Source: CAZKDV01 sp964551645 (GTDB taxonomy: Bacteria; Bacteroidota; Bacteroidia; Bacteroidales; DTU049). Taken from it: DNA of 64,000 nt. Position 1 is the stretch's first letter. Each line of letters starts with the position of its first letter. The notes under the pieces are model-generated. The model was given only the letters and a program-made list of their open reading frames with translations. It was not told where the DNA came from and did not search any database. Shown in pieces: positions 37,895 to 46,687 of this stretch. The position numbers were made by a program, and so were the translations under genes. The stretch is taken from contig CAZKDV010000001.1 in NCBI GenBank assembly GCA_964551645.1, forward strand, positions 22,961 through 86,960. The letters are read 5' to 3'.

Positions 37895-38650
37895 TTAAGT
37901 TGGAATAAAAAAGAAATTCTGGGTTTGTTGATTATAAAAATCAGTTAAATTATTGTGTTCAATTACTTTAGGAGTATAATTAAGTGATCCCATAAAATCA
38001 AATATTTCTTTCCGCTGTTTACCAGGCCATAACTCACAGTAAATAATTGGTGAATTTTTATTAATCAATTTAACAGCTCCCTTCAATACACTTAACTCAT
38101 GTCCTTCAACATCAATTTTAATAGCTGTAATTCTCTTTATAGAATTACTCAATTCATCAACATTATCAAGTTGTTTACAGGGAACTTTAAAGATTTCCCC
38201 TTCTTCATTTATTATATTAATATCTTTAACCACATGACTCAATCCTTGCTTTTTTGCAGTATCAATTATTGGAAGTATCATATCAATTTCACCCTCAAAA
38301 TTACTTAAAGCGCATTCATACAAGTTGACATTTTTGAGTTTGAAAAACTTAACTATACGCTTTAATGTTTTTATATTACAAGGGATAGGCTCAAAAGAAT
38401 ATATCTCTGAATATTTTAAACGCTTTGCAAAATGGGCCGTCATAACTCCAATATTAGCCCCTATATCAAGTACAATTCCATCATCATGAATTATGTCAAA
38501 TAATTTTAGAAAATCTTTTTCATTTTTATCCCATCTTAATTTATAGTACATAAATAATGAGAAGATAAATAAATAATTTTCAAAACCAAAAATCCTTTGT
38601 AAAAGCGATATTATTTTATTTTTCATATATTTTTGTATTTTAACAAACAT
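37895..38650 (-). CDS. FkbM-family methyltransferase
   Basis: A 251-residue SAM-dependent methyltransferase. Motif I VLDIGANIGVMTAHFA lies near residues 62-77, then the acidic EPIPCN loop and the FkbM block ITAIKIDVEGHELSVLKGAVKLINKNSPIIYCEL. FkbM-type enzymes O-methylate sugars or natural products and are common among polysaccharide genes. The ATG at 38650 overlaps a TATGTTTG sequence that could be the -7 element; if so the second Met (38626) is the true start. It is a single gene between unrelated ones and may have moved in. Confidence 0.88.
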   Translation of the reverse strand: MFVKIQKYMKNKIISLLQRIFGFENYLFIFSLFMYYKLRWDKNEKDFLKLFDIIHDDGIVLDIGANIGVMTAHFAKRLKYSEIYSFEPIPCNIKTLKRIVKFFKLKNVNLYECALSNFEGEIDMILPIIDTAKKQGLSHVVKDINIINEEGEIFKVPCKQLDNVDELSNSIKRITAIKIDVEGHELSVLKGAVKLINKNSPIIYCELWPGKQRKEIFDFMGSLNYTPKVIEHNNLTDFYNQQTQNFFFIPT

Positions 38651-38877
38651 AGGGTAAACTATAGAAAATCAGTTTTAATTCCAGAAAAATACAAACCTCT
38701 TTACATTTTTTAAAATCGTTTTCAAATATACAATAATTATTTAACAACCAAAATATTCAATAACAAAATCCTCATAAGAAATAACTTTCTAATCATCAAT
38801 TTAACAGCTAATTATCAAAGAATTGTATTTTATTTAATTCCATAAAATAATCGTAATTTTGTAGCGTTTTTTTAACT

Positions 38878-39090
38878 ATGCTAAGTAAATTATTCATTCT
38901 TTTAATAAAATTTTATCAGCGAACTATTTCTGTTTTACTTCCTCCTAGCTGCAGATTTACACCTAGTTGTTCTAACTATGCAATTGAGGCTTTAAAAAAA
39001 CATGGACTTTTTAAAGGCAGTTTCTTGACAATCAAGCGAATTAGTCGCTGTCATCCGTGGGGAGGCAGTGGTCATGACCCTGTTCCATAA
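38878..39090 (+). CDS. yidD: Membrane protein insertion efficiency factor
   Basis: A 70-residue protein of the YidD family, an accessory factor for YidC-dependent insertion of inner-membrane proteins. The conserved core is complete: [31 protein letters not shown] and [16 protein letters not shown], including three conserved Cys. Length is normal. It is not next to rnpA or yidC here but begins a three-gene operon with an S41 protease and an O-antigen ligase-like gene. A TAATTTTG -7 element lies at 38854-38861. Confidence 0.95.
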   Translation: MLSKLFILLIKFYQRTISVLLPPSCRFTPSCSNYAIEALKKHGLFKGSFLTIKRISRCHPWGGSGHDPVP

Positions 39091-39122
39091 AACGACAATT
39101 AATTACAACTAATTTAATTAAA

Positions 39123-40787
39123 ATGAAAAAAACTTTCAGAAATCCATTAATTATTGTACTTGCTATAATATTTTCGGGCATTATAGCTTTATCTGCTATT
39201 AAACAAACTACTTCAGATTTTGAAATAAGCAAAAATTTAGAAATATTTATAAAACTATATAAAGAACTTAATAATAACTATGTTGATGAAATTAATCCAG
39301 GACAATTAATAAAAACTGGTATTGATGAAATGTTAAAATCTCTTGATCCGTATACTAATTTCATACCCGAATCAGATATTGAAGATATTCGTTTAATGAC
39401 CACAGGACAATACGGAGGCATAGGTGCATTAGTTCAGCAACGAACTGATTATATAGTAATTAGCGAACCTTATGAGGGCTTTCCTGCACATAAAGCAGGA
39501 CTTAAAGCAGGTGATGAAATCCTTGAAGTAAATGGAGAATCTGCCAAAAACAAAAAAGTTAGCGATGTTAGTACAATATTAAAAGGCGCTCCCGGAACAA
39601 AAGTAAAGTTGAAAATAAATAGACCTATTGAAAACAAACAACATATATTTGAAATTACAAGAGAAGATGTTAAAATTAAGAATGTTGCCTATTCGACAGT
39701 ATTAGACGATAATACTGCTTACATTAAATTAACCAGCTTTACGGTGGGTGCATCACAAGAAGTTAAAAGTGCATTGCTTGAGCTGAAGTCTAAACACAAT
39801 ATAACATCTTTAATTTTTGATTTAAGAGGCAATGGTGGTGGTTTGCTAAACGAAGCAATTAATATTGTTAATATTTTCATTCCTCAAAATACTCTTGTTG
39901 TTAAAACCAAAGGAAAATTGAAAGATAGCAATAAAGAATACTTAACCATGAATACGGCTGTAGATACCGAAATACCAATAGCTATTCTCATTGATGGGCA
40001 TAGTGCTTCTGCTAGTGAAATTGTTGCCGGAGCCATTCAGGATTTTGACAGAGGAGTTATTATCGGGAGTCAATCATTTGGAAAAGGATTAGTACAAAAC
40101 ATTATTCCGTTAAATTACAATACACGACTTAAAGTTACAGTTGCAAAATATTATATTCCAAGCGGAAGATGTATTCAGTCGGTAGATTACTTCGATAAAG
40201 ACACTTTGACAAATAAGCGTAAAAATGCTATTGATACTAACTTAACAGTTTTTTACACAAAAAATAAACGAGCTGTTTATGATGCCGGAGGCATTATCCC
40301 CGATATAAGCACGGAAAAAGAAGATGCTGCACAAATTACCATCAGCTTAATAACAAAACATCTGTTTTTTGACTTTGCAACATATTATACAAACAAATAT
40401 TCTGAAATTGGCGAAGCTCTAAATTTTTCAATTACTGATAATATTTACAATCAATTTGTTGAATATCTGAAAGATAAAGATTACGATTATGTTACGGAAA
40501 CCGAAAAAAAACTTGAAGACTTGCAAAGTATAGCAAAAAAAGAAAAATATTACGATAATATTGAAGATGTTTATGTACAAATGTTATCTAAATTAACTCA
40601 CAATAAAGAAGAAGATCTTAACACTTTTAGAAAACAAATTTCTGAAGTACTTGGAAGTGAATTAATTTCACGATATTATTTCCAGAAAGGAAGAATAGAA
40701 TTTTCATTAAAACATGACAAAGATATTGAAAAAGCACTATCACTTTTAAAAGATAAAACATCATATAAAAATATATTGTTACCCTAA
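39123..40787 (+). CDS. S41 family C-terminal processing protease
   Basis: A 554-residue periplasmic serine protease of the CtpA/Prc type. An N-terminal hydrophobic signal/anchor (about 8-26) precedes a PDZ domain (GGIGALVQQRTDYIVISEP...AGLKAGDEILEVNG). The S41 catalytic core follows: SLIFDLRGNGGG, then the catalytic Ser in LIDGHSASASEIVAGA and Lys in IIGSQSFGKGLVQ. A C-terminal helical extension of about 130 residues is typical of Bacteroidota members. It trims exported proteins. It lies 32 bases after yidD and 14 before the next gene. Confidence 0.93.
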   Translation: MKKTFRNPLIIVLAIIFSGIIALSAIKQTTSDFEISKNLEIFIKLYKELNNNYVDEINPGQLIKTGIDEMLKSLDPYTNFIPESDIEDIRLMTTGQYGGIGALVQQRTDYIVISEPYEGFPAHKAGLKAGDEILEVNGESAKNKKVSDVSTILKGAPGTKVKLKINRPIENKQHIFEITREDVKIKNVAYSTVLDDNTAYIKLTSFTVGASQEVKSALLELKSKHNITSLIFDLRGNGGGLLNEAINIVNIFIPQNTLVVKTKGKLKDSNKEYLTMNTAVDTEIPIAILIDGHSASASEIVAGAIQDFDRGVIIGSQSFGKGLVQNIIPLNYNTRLKVTVAKYYIPSGRCIQSVDYFDKDTLTNKRKNAIDTNLTVFYTKNKRAVYDAGGIIPDISTEKEDAAQITISLITKHLFFDFATYYTNKYSEIGEALNFSITDNIYNQFVEYLKDKDYDYVTETEKKLEDLQSIAKKEKYYDNIEDVYVQMLSKLTHNKEEDLNTFRKQISEVLGSELISRYYFQKGRIEFSLKHDKDIEKALSLLKDKTSYKNILLP

Positions 40788-40801
40788 ACGCAACAATAGT
40801 A

Positions 40802-42379
40802 ATGCTTAAATTATCTATTGACTGGTTAAAATTATCCCTAAACAGATACTTGTTTTTGATATTTGCTTTTTTAATAGGATTACTATTTTCAAAGTTTTTA
40901 TTAAGCGTTACATTATTTTTTCTTGTCGGTAATTGGATATTTGAAGGTGAGCTAAAAAAGAAAATATTAGTTTTATTTCGCAATAAAGCTGCAATATTTT
41001 TTTTGCTAATATTTGCTTTACATATTGTTGGATTAATTTATACTTCAGATTTTAATTATGCTCTAAAAGATCTTAGAGTTAAACTCCCTTTACTTGTACT
41101 TCCTATAGTTTTTGGAAGTATTGAACCTTTTCCTCAAAAATATATCAAACAAATTATTCGTTTTTTCGTACTTTTAGTACTTGTATCTTCCATTTTTTCA
41201 ATTGTTACATATTACCAAGCTCCTCATCTTGCTCACAGAAACACATCTCCTTTTATTCATCACATTAGGTTTAGCTTACTTGTAACAATAGCTTTCTTTT
41301 TTGTTATTTATGAAGCATTATGCAAAAAAAGCAAATCCTTTTCAATTCAACTTTTGTATTGGCTAATAGCTTCGTATCTTTTTTTGTTTATATTGCTATT
41401 CCTTGGTTCTATCAATGGAATAGTGATTTTTGCTTTCACTTTATTTTGGTGGATAGGATATTTTATATTTAAAAACAAGTCAATAACATTCAAAATTATA
41501 TCCGTAATTGGTATTTTGAGTATTAGCTACCTACTCATCATTTGGCTATTCCAATTTAAAAACAACTATTTTCCTCCCCAAAAATCATTATCTTTCCCTC
41601 TTGAAGAATATACAGCACAAGGCACACCGTACTTTCATGGACTTGAAGCAAATGTTTATGAAAATGGCAATCCAATCCATATTTATGTTTGTGAAGAAGA
41701 ATTAGAAAAAGAATGGAGCAAAAGAGATAATAACATTAGTTTTAATGAATTATTTAATGAAAAACATCAAATTAAAGATGTGCTAATAAGGTATATGACT
41801 TCCAAAGGGCTAAAAAAAGACTCTGTTGGATTTAGCCAACTCAACGAAAAAGACATACATTACATTATCAACGGAGTAACACATTACAAACTTGCAGGAA
41901 AAAAACCAATTATCAGCCGATTATATGAATTATATTGGGGATATTACAATAAAAACAGCAAAGGCTTGGCTAATGATAATTCTTTATTGCTTCGACTACA
42001 ATATTGGAAAGTCTCTGTAATGATTATTCAACAATATCCCATATTTGGAGTAGGAACTGGAGATATTAAACATGCGTTTAAAGAGCAATACGATAAAATT
42101 AATACTACACTTGAACCCAATAAGCAAAGGCGTTCGCACAATCAATATTTGTCTATATCTGTTACTTTTGGACTGTTTGGGCTATTTGTATTTATATTTG
42201 CGCTCACTTATCCTGCAATTATTAACAAGAGGTTTAATTCTTTCCACTTCACTACCGTTTTTATAATACTTTTACTATCAATGATTACAGAAGATACTAT
42301 TGAAACACAAGTTGGAGTTAGTATTTTTAGTTTTTTCTATTGTTTCTTTCTCGAAAACAATCCATCTATTGAAAACTAA
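40802..42379 (+). CDS. O-antigen ligase / polymerase family membrane protein (second)
   Basis: A 525-residue polytopic membrane protein with about 11 hydrophobic segments. The large hydrophilic loop (about 255-420) is unusually long. It is followed by the Wzy_C pattern LRLQYWKVSVMIIQQYPIFGVGTGD and then RRSHNQYLSISVTFGLFGL, with the conserved His-Asn-Gln segment. It is more diverged from the copy at 8545-10023 than a recent duplicate would be. The substrate is unknown. The stop overlaps the convergent receiver-like gene by four bases. Confidence 0.82.
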   Translation: MLKLSIDWLKLSLNRYLFLIFAFLIGLLFSKFLLSVTLFFLVGNWIFEGELKKKILVLFRNKAAIFFLLIFALHIVGLIYTSDFNYALKDLRVKLPLLVLPIVFGSIEPFPQKYIKQIIRFFVLLVLVSSIFSIVTYYQAPHLAHRNTSPFIHHIRFSLLVTIAFFFVIYEALCKKSKSFSIQLLYWLIASYLFLFILLFLGSINGIVIFAFTLFWWIGYFIFKNKSITFKIISVIGILSISYLLIIWLFQFKNNYFPPQKSLSFPLEEYTAQGTPYFHGLEANVYENGNPIHIYVCEEELEKEWSKRDNNISFNELFNEKHQIKDVLIRYMTSKGLKKDSVGFSQLNEKDIHYIINGVTHYKLAGKKPIISRLYELYWGYYNKNSKGLANDNSLLLRLQYWKVSVMIIQQYPIFGVGTGDIKHAFKEQYDKINTTLEPNKQRRSHNQYLSISVTFGLFGLFVFIFALTYPAIINKRFNSFHFTTVFIILLLSMITEDTIETQVGVSIFSFFYCFFLENNPSIEN

Positions 42380-42741
42380 GCAACTACAACACTATTTATT
42401 GCAGCTACAACATCTCCCATTCCAAATGGTTGATAAATAAATGAAGTAATTCCTGCTTGATATGCTTTCTTTTGAAATTGCTCCATTTTAATATCAGTAA
42501 CCATAATAACTGGAACAAAAATATTCATTTCTGTTCTGATTAATTCAGCGATTTCGAGAGAAGCACGCCCAGAAATCATATCGTGAAGAATAATAATATC
42601 ATACTGTTCTTGCTCTAGTACGCTTTTAAAATCGGCAGCATTATCTTTCCAATTTACTTCAGCATTTGTATATTCATTTTGGATAATTGACTTCATCAAT
42701 TTTCCAATAATAATTTCTTCAATTAAAAGTAATACTTTCAT
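42376..42741 (-). CDS. Receiver-like (CheY-fold) protein with altered active site
   Basis: A 121-residue single-domain protein with the receiver fold. Relative to CheY, the acidic pair is EE (LLLIEEIIIG), the phosphorylatable Asp is in IIILHDMISG and the Thr is in VIMVTDIK. The conserved Lys is replaced by Gln (FIYQPFG). With the Lys missing, normal phosphorylation-driven switching is doubtful, though the Asp could still be modified. There is no output domain. It begins 15 bases after the membrane protein gene and is probably co-transcribed with it. Confidence 0.82.
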   Translation of the reverse strand: MKVLLLIEEIIIGKLMKSIIQNEYTNAEVNWKDNAADFKSVLEQEQYDIIILHDMISGRASLEIAELIRTEMNIFVPVIMVTDIKMEQFQKKAYQAGITSFIYQPFGMGDVVAAINSVVVA

Positions 42742-42756
42742 TTATAACAAACTTTA

Positions 42757-43962
42757 TTATTTTTCTTTTACAAAATCAGCATAATATGTATCTATGATAC
42801 GCCTAAGCATTGGACGATAGTAATTCCAAAAGAAACTATCTCTTTCAACAGTATTTTTCAAATAGAAAAAACTGCTTACCCATTGCACTCCTCTAAATTT
42901 TGAAGTATTCATAGTTACTGGATTGTCGCAGAAATCGCCGGCAAAGTAATAAAAAAGATAATCATTTGGTTTATCATATTCTAAAACAGCAGGAAACTTA
43001 GTTGGGATTCCCCAAGTTCTCATGAGTTTTACTCCTTCTGAATTGCAATCAATAATATACTCAGAAGTAACTTGATTTTTTCCGTGATAATCAATGATAT
43101 CAAACCAAAATGGATATTTCATTGTTGCAGGAATATTATATTTATTCATATATGCGACATGAGTATGTATAATTGGAACATCTATATTTAAATGAGTATT
43201 ATTTTCAAGAATTTCAACTTTATCGTCCCATCTAACAAATGCAATTCCCGATTTTGTAAAAGGCCAAATACTATCATGCTGTTCAAGATAATTTCTTTTT
43301 AGCCATTGAGGTATTTCTTTATTTTTATTTGTATCTAATGTTTCAAAATATCTTCCTATCCATCCCGACCACCTCATGTCGAATTCGTCTTCAAATCCTT
43401 TTCGAATATTTCTCGGCGTCGGCGAACCAATGATATTAAATTCTGTAAGTATCAACTTCTTGCGCTCTTTCATCTTTTTAAGAAGTTCCAACTCAACCCA
43501 TGTCAAACCTCCATATATTTTTCTTGAACGCTCAAGAGCACTTATTTTTTCTTTATCTTCCAACAAACTCGGGTTAGCAGATTTATTTTCTTCGAGCCAT
43601 TCAATAGTATAAATACCATACAAGTCTGTATAATATAACATATCATTAGCATCAGCTAATGAATCTAATTGATAGTCTTGAAAACCATTAAAATCATGTA
43701 TATCATAATCAAATTTTTCTTTTGGAAAAAATCCGTAATAATCTTCATGACGATTGTAAAAAGTGCGATCTTTTTTTACATATTTTCTATTAGTCAACAA
43801 CCAATTTAATGAAATATGTTCTTGTGTTTTGCTATTTAATACTGTCTTGTCTAAAATTAAAACATTCATTTCTTTTTTAGGTGTAACAAACCAAGCAATA
43901 AACAACCATAATGGAAGCAAAAACAATAGTGCGAGAACAATTAATAAAATATATCTTCTCAT
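42757..43962 (-). CDS. Uncharacterised membrane-anchored protein, 401 residues
   Basis: One N-terminal transmembrane helix (about 5-27, ending FVTPKKE) is followed by a large soluble region without a family I can name. The region holds a strand-like block NVLILDKTV near residue 33, DMLYYTDLYGIYTIEW near 107, and GGLTWVELELLKKMKERKKLILTEFNIIGSPT near 150. That order resembles glutamine-amidotransferase-like flavodoxin folds without the nucleophile (inference). It is rich in aromatic residues. A TAACTTTG -7 element lies at 43989-43982. It precedes the receiver-like gene and follows the two T9SS cargo genes on the same strand. Function unknown. Confidence 0.75.
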   Translation of the reverse strand: MRRYILLIVLALLFLLPLWLFIAWFVTPKKEMNVLILDKTVLNSKTQEHISLNWLLTNRKYVKKDRTFYNRHEDYYGFFPKEKFDYDIHDFNGFQDYQLDSLADANDMLYYTDLYGIYTIEWLEENKSANPSLLEDKEKISALERSRKIYGGLTWVELELLKKMKERKKLILTEFNIIGSPTPRNIRKGFEDEFDMRWSGWIGRYFETLDTNKNKEIPQWLKRNYLEQHDSIWPFTKSGIAFVRWDDKVEILENNTHLNIDVPIIHTHVAYMNKYNIPATMKYPFWFDIIDYHGKNQVTSEYIIDCNSEGVKLMRTWGIPTKFPAVLEYDKPNDYLFYYFAGDFCDNPVTMNTSKFRGVQWVSSFFYLKNTVERDSFFWNYYRPMLRRIIDTYYADFVKEK

Positions 43963-44037
43963 GGAATTAAAATAAGTTATACAAAGTTATTTAATTTTTA
44001 TCGTATTCAGTAAATCGATTTTTTAAGAGCTGAAATT

Positions 44038-46569
44038 TTAATAAATTATTGAAATTGTGCCCCTATACTTTTTAGCATGCGAACCAAAGTTAGCCTTAAT
44101 AAAATAAACATAAACTCCTTGTGGAACTTTTTGATTTATGTTATCCCCATATTGATATGTGCCGTCCCATTTTGCATTATTGATATTTTCTGCAAAAAAC
44201 ACAATATTTCCCCACTTATCGTAAACATACATTTCAAAATCATCAGCTTGTATATTTGTTGCTAAAGGCATAAAATAGTCATTAATGCCGTCTCCATCAG
44301 GAGTAAAAGCATTTGGGATATACAAAGCAACTAATGGTTTGATTTGTATTGTTTTACATATAGTATCTAAACATCCCCACTGATTGCTAACTATTTGACA
44401 AACTGAAAACTCACCAGGTGATGTAAATGCATGGCTAGGGTTTTGCTCTATTGAGTGATTATCCTTAATATCATTAAAATCCCAATTCCATGAAACTGCT
44501 CCTAATGATTGGTCAGAGAACAAAATTGTGGACTCTTCTTCGCTTGCAATACTAGACGATGGCTTAAAATTAGCTTTAGGTTTTGGAAAAACTGTTATAT
44601 AATCAGTTAAAACAAGTATATTATCACAGCCTAAACTAGTAACAGTTAGAGATACTGGGTAAGAACCTGAATTTACATAAGTGTATGTGGGAGTTGTAGC
44701 ACTTGAAGTAGCTCCATCTCCAAAATCCCATTTATATGAACCAGAATCACTTTGGTTAGAAAAAGTAATCTGTAATGGCATACACCCCGTTGTTGATTCT
44801 GTAAAAAAACTAACATTAGGAATTGGAACAATATCAACTTCAAAAGTATCAATAGCAAAACAAGCATTTGCATCTATAACTTGGATAGTTTGTACTCCTC
44901 CACTTAAGTTAGATGCTGTTTCTGTTTTTTCTCCACTTTCCCACGAGTAAGAATAGCTGGCTGTGCCACCTGTAACAATAGCCATAGCACTTCCATCTGA
45001 TTTTCCTTCACAAACAGATGTTATATTACTTGCAACAACATTTAACACATCAGGTTCAACTAGTACACCCGTAAGAACTTGTTGGCACATATCTGCAGAA
45101 GTAACCGTAACGGTATATGCTCCATCAGCCAAATTATCAAGACTTGAGTCGGTAGAATTATCAAACCATACATATTGAAAAGGAGCTTCGCCTTCCTTAA
45201 TATTTACACTTATACTTCCATTGCTATCTCCATTACAGAGTGGATGTTTAATGCTTAACTCAGCTGACAGCACTCCAAAGTTTGGCACATTTATAGACTG
45301 CTTTAATGGACATTCGCCATTCGGACCAGTTACTGTTACATTATAAGTACCTTCTTTTAAATTGTAAGCATTGGGAGTATTGTCAGTAGTATGTTCCCAA
45401 GTATAAACATGGGGCTGAACTCCACCTGTGGTTTGAAGTTCGATAGAACCTATTCCTTGTTGGCATGTATCACTCTTAACGGTGTAAACAATATCTATAT
45501 CGCTCACATCGTCTATAGTAGCACTTCCAGCTGTAGAGGCAGGTGGACTTTGGCTATCTGTGATAGTTACAGAATATATTCCGGCAAATAAGCCTGTTAC
45601 TATATGCGGATTATCAGATGTTGTAAAACTGTTGAAATATCCACTACTTCCAGTAATTTCATAATGGTACGGAGAAGGTGAAGATATTGCAATAGGAACT
45701 TCTAACGATAATTTACCTTTTCCTACAGAGCATGTGTCTTGAAATGGAGTTACAACAAGATTCGCACACGAAATACAATTCCCATCATTACATCTGTCCA
45801 CTCTGTTAGGTCCAATACTTGGAGCTACATTTGGCTGAAAATCTCCCCCATCGGGAATGCGGCTAAATGTTTTTCCCATTTCAATGCTATTCCCTTGTCC
45901 TAAATAAATTATCGGATCTTTATCATAATACATTCCTGTAGCCGATTTTAAGTTAGTACCCAAATATGCAATAGGAATACATGGGCTTAAACCAAAGTCA
46001 TTACCTACAGAAGAAACATTATCTTCATAATTTGACCAATAAACAGCAGCATGCGTTGAACCATCCGGATTGTATATAGCAATCCAACCTTGTCCATTTG
46101 GCAAAAACCAAGTTTCTGAATAATTTTGACCATCTTCACAAATACACAAGTAGTCCGAAGGTAGATAATCCCTTAACTTAATATCAATTGAATTACTCAA
46201 ATATGCGTCAGCACAAGCATTGCAAGTTTCATCTGCACCACCGATTGTCAAAAAACCTCCTGCCGGAACAACTGTTCCCGGAGGAAAACAAAAAGAACCA
46301 CCAACACAATCACTCCCTCCGTCAATATCTCCGGTTTTACTAGCTATTAGCCAGCCACTTATGTCAATATCTTTAGTACAATCAGGATTATACAACTCAA
46401 TATATTCTCTGCCCAAATTAGGATTATCAATATCAAGCATACTTTGACACGGATCTTGCGTAGATGATGGTCCTGGGTTGAACATCACCTCATTTATAAT
46501 TATTTGTTGAGCAGAAATACTGCTTACTAAAAGAAAAGTAAAAATAAATAAAAAATAATTATATTTCAT
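44038..46569 (-). CDS. Secreted lamin-tail / SprB-repeat / PKD protein with T9SS type B C-terminal domain
   Basis: An 843-residue exported protein. After the signal peptide (ending ISAQ) comes a lamin-tail domain (about 25-250: IIINEVMFNPGP, YIELYNPDC, DISGWLIAS). Four SprB-like repeats follow (for example GEAPFQYVWFDNSTDSS and GGTASYSYSWESG), then two PKD domains (SYKWDFGDGATSS and SWNWDFNDIKD). The last 85 residues are the gliding-motility-associated C-terminal domain (IPNAFTPDGDGINDYF, VYDKWGNIVF, KWDGTYQYG, GVYVYFIKA), a T9SS type B sorting signal. It is probable cargo of the T9SS encoded in this window. I chose ATG 46569 over an upstream TTG. A -7 element lies at 46625-46618. Confidence 0.92.
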   Translation of the reverse strand: MKYNYFLFIFTFLLVSSISAQQIIINEVMFNPGPSSTQDPCQSMLDIDNPNLGREYIELYNPDCTKDIDISGWLIASKTGDIDGGSDCVGGSFCFPPGTVVPAGGFLTIGGADETCNACADAYLSNSIDIKLRDYLPSDYLCICEDGQNYSETWFLPNGQGWIAIYNPDGSTHAAVYWSNYEDNVSSVGNDFGLSPCIPIAYLGTNLKSATGMYYDKDPIIYLGQGNSIEMGKTFSRIPDGGDFQPNVAPSIGPNRVDRCNDGNCISCANLVVTPFQDTCSVGKGKLSLEVPIAISSPSPYHYEITGSSGYFNSFTTSDNPHIVTGLFAGIYSVTITDSQSPPASTAGSATIDDVSDIDIVYTVKSDTCQQGIGSIELQTTGGVQPHVYTWEHTTDNTPNAYNLKEGTYNVTVTGPNGECPLKQSINVPNFGVLSAELSIKHPLCNGDSNGSISVNIKEGEAPFQYVWFDNSTDSSLDNLADGAYTVTVTSADMCQQVLTGVLVEPDVLNVVASNITSVCEGKSDGSAMAIVTGGTASYSYSWESGEKTETASNLSGGVQTIQVIDANACFAIDTFEVDIVPIPNVSFFTESTTGCMPLQITFSNQSDSGSYKWDFGDGATSSATTPTYTYVNSGSYPVSLTVTSLGCDNILVLTDYITVFPKPKANFKPSSSIASEEESTILFSDQSLGAVSWNWDFNDIKDNHSIEQNPSHAFTSPGEFSVCQIVSNQWGCLDTICKTIQIKPLVALYIPNAFTPDGDGINDYFMPLATNIQADDFEMYVYDKWGNIVFFAENINNAKWDGTYQYGDNINQKVPQGVYVYFIKANFGSHAKKYRGTISIIY

Positions 46570-46687
46570 TCGATTGATATTAAAAAACAACCTTTATATT
46601 AACTAAATTATTTGATGCAAAATTAACATATTAGTTTAAGAAGAATAAAGTTTTTTGATATATAAATCATACTCATAAATTATACTG

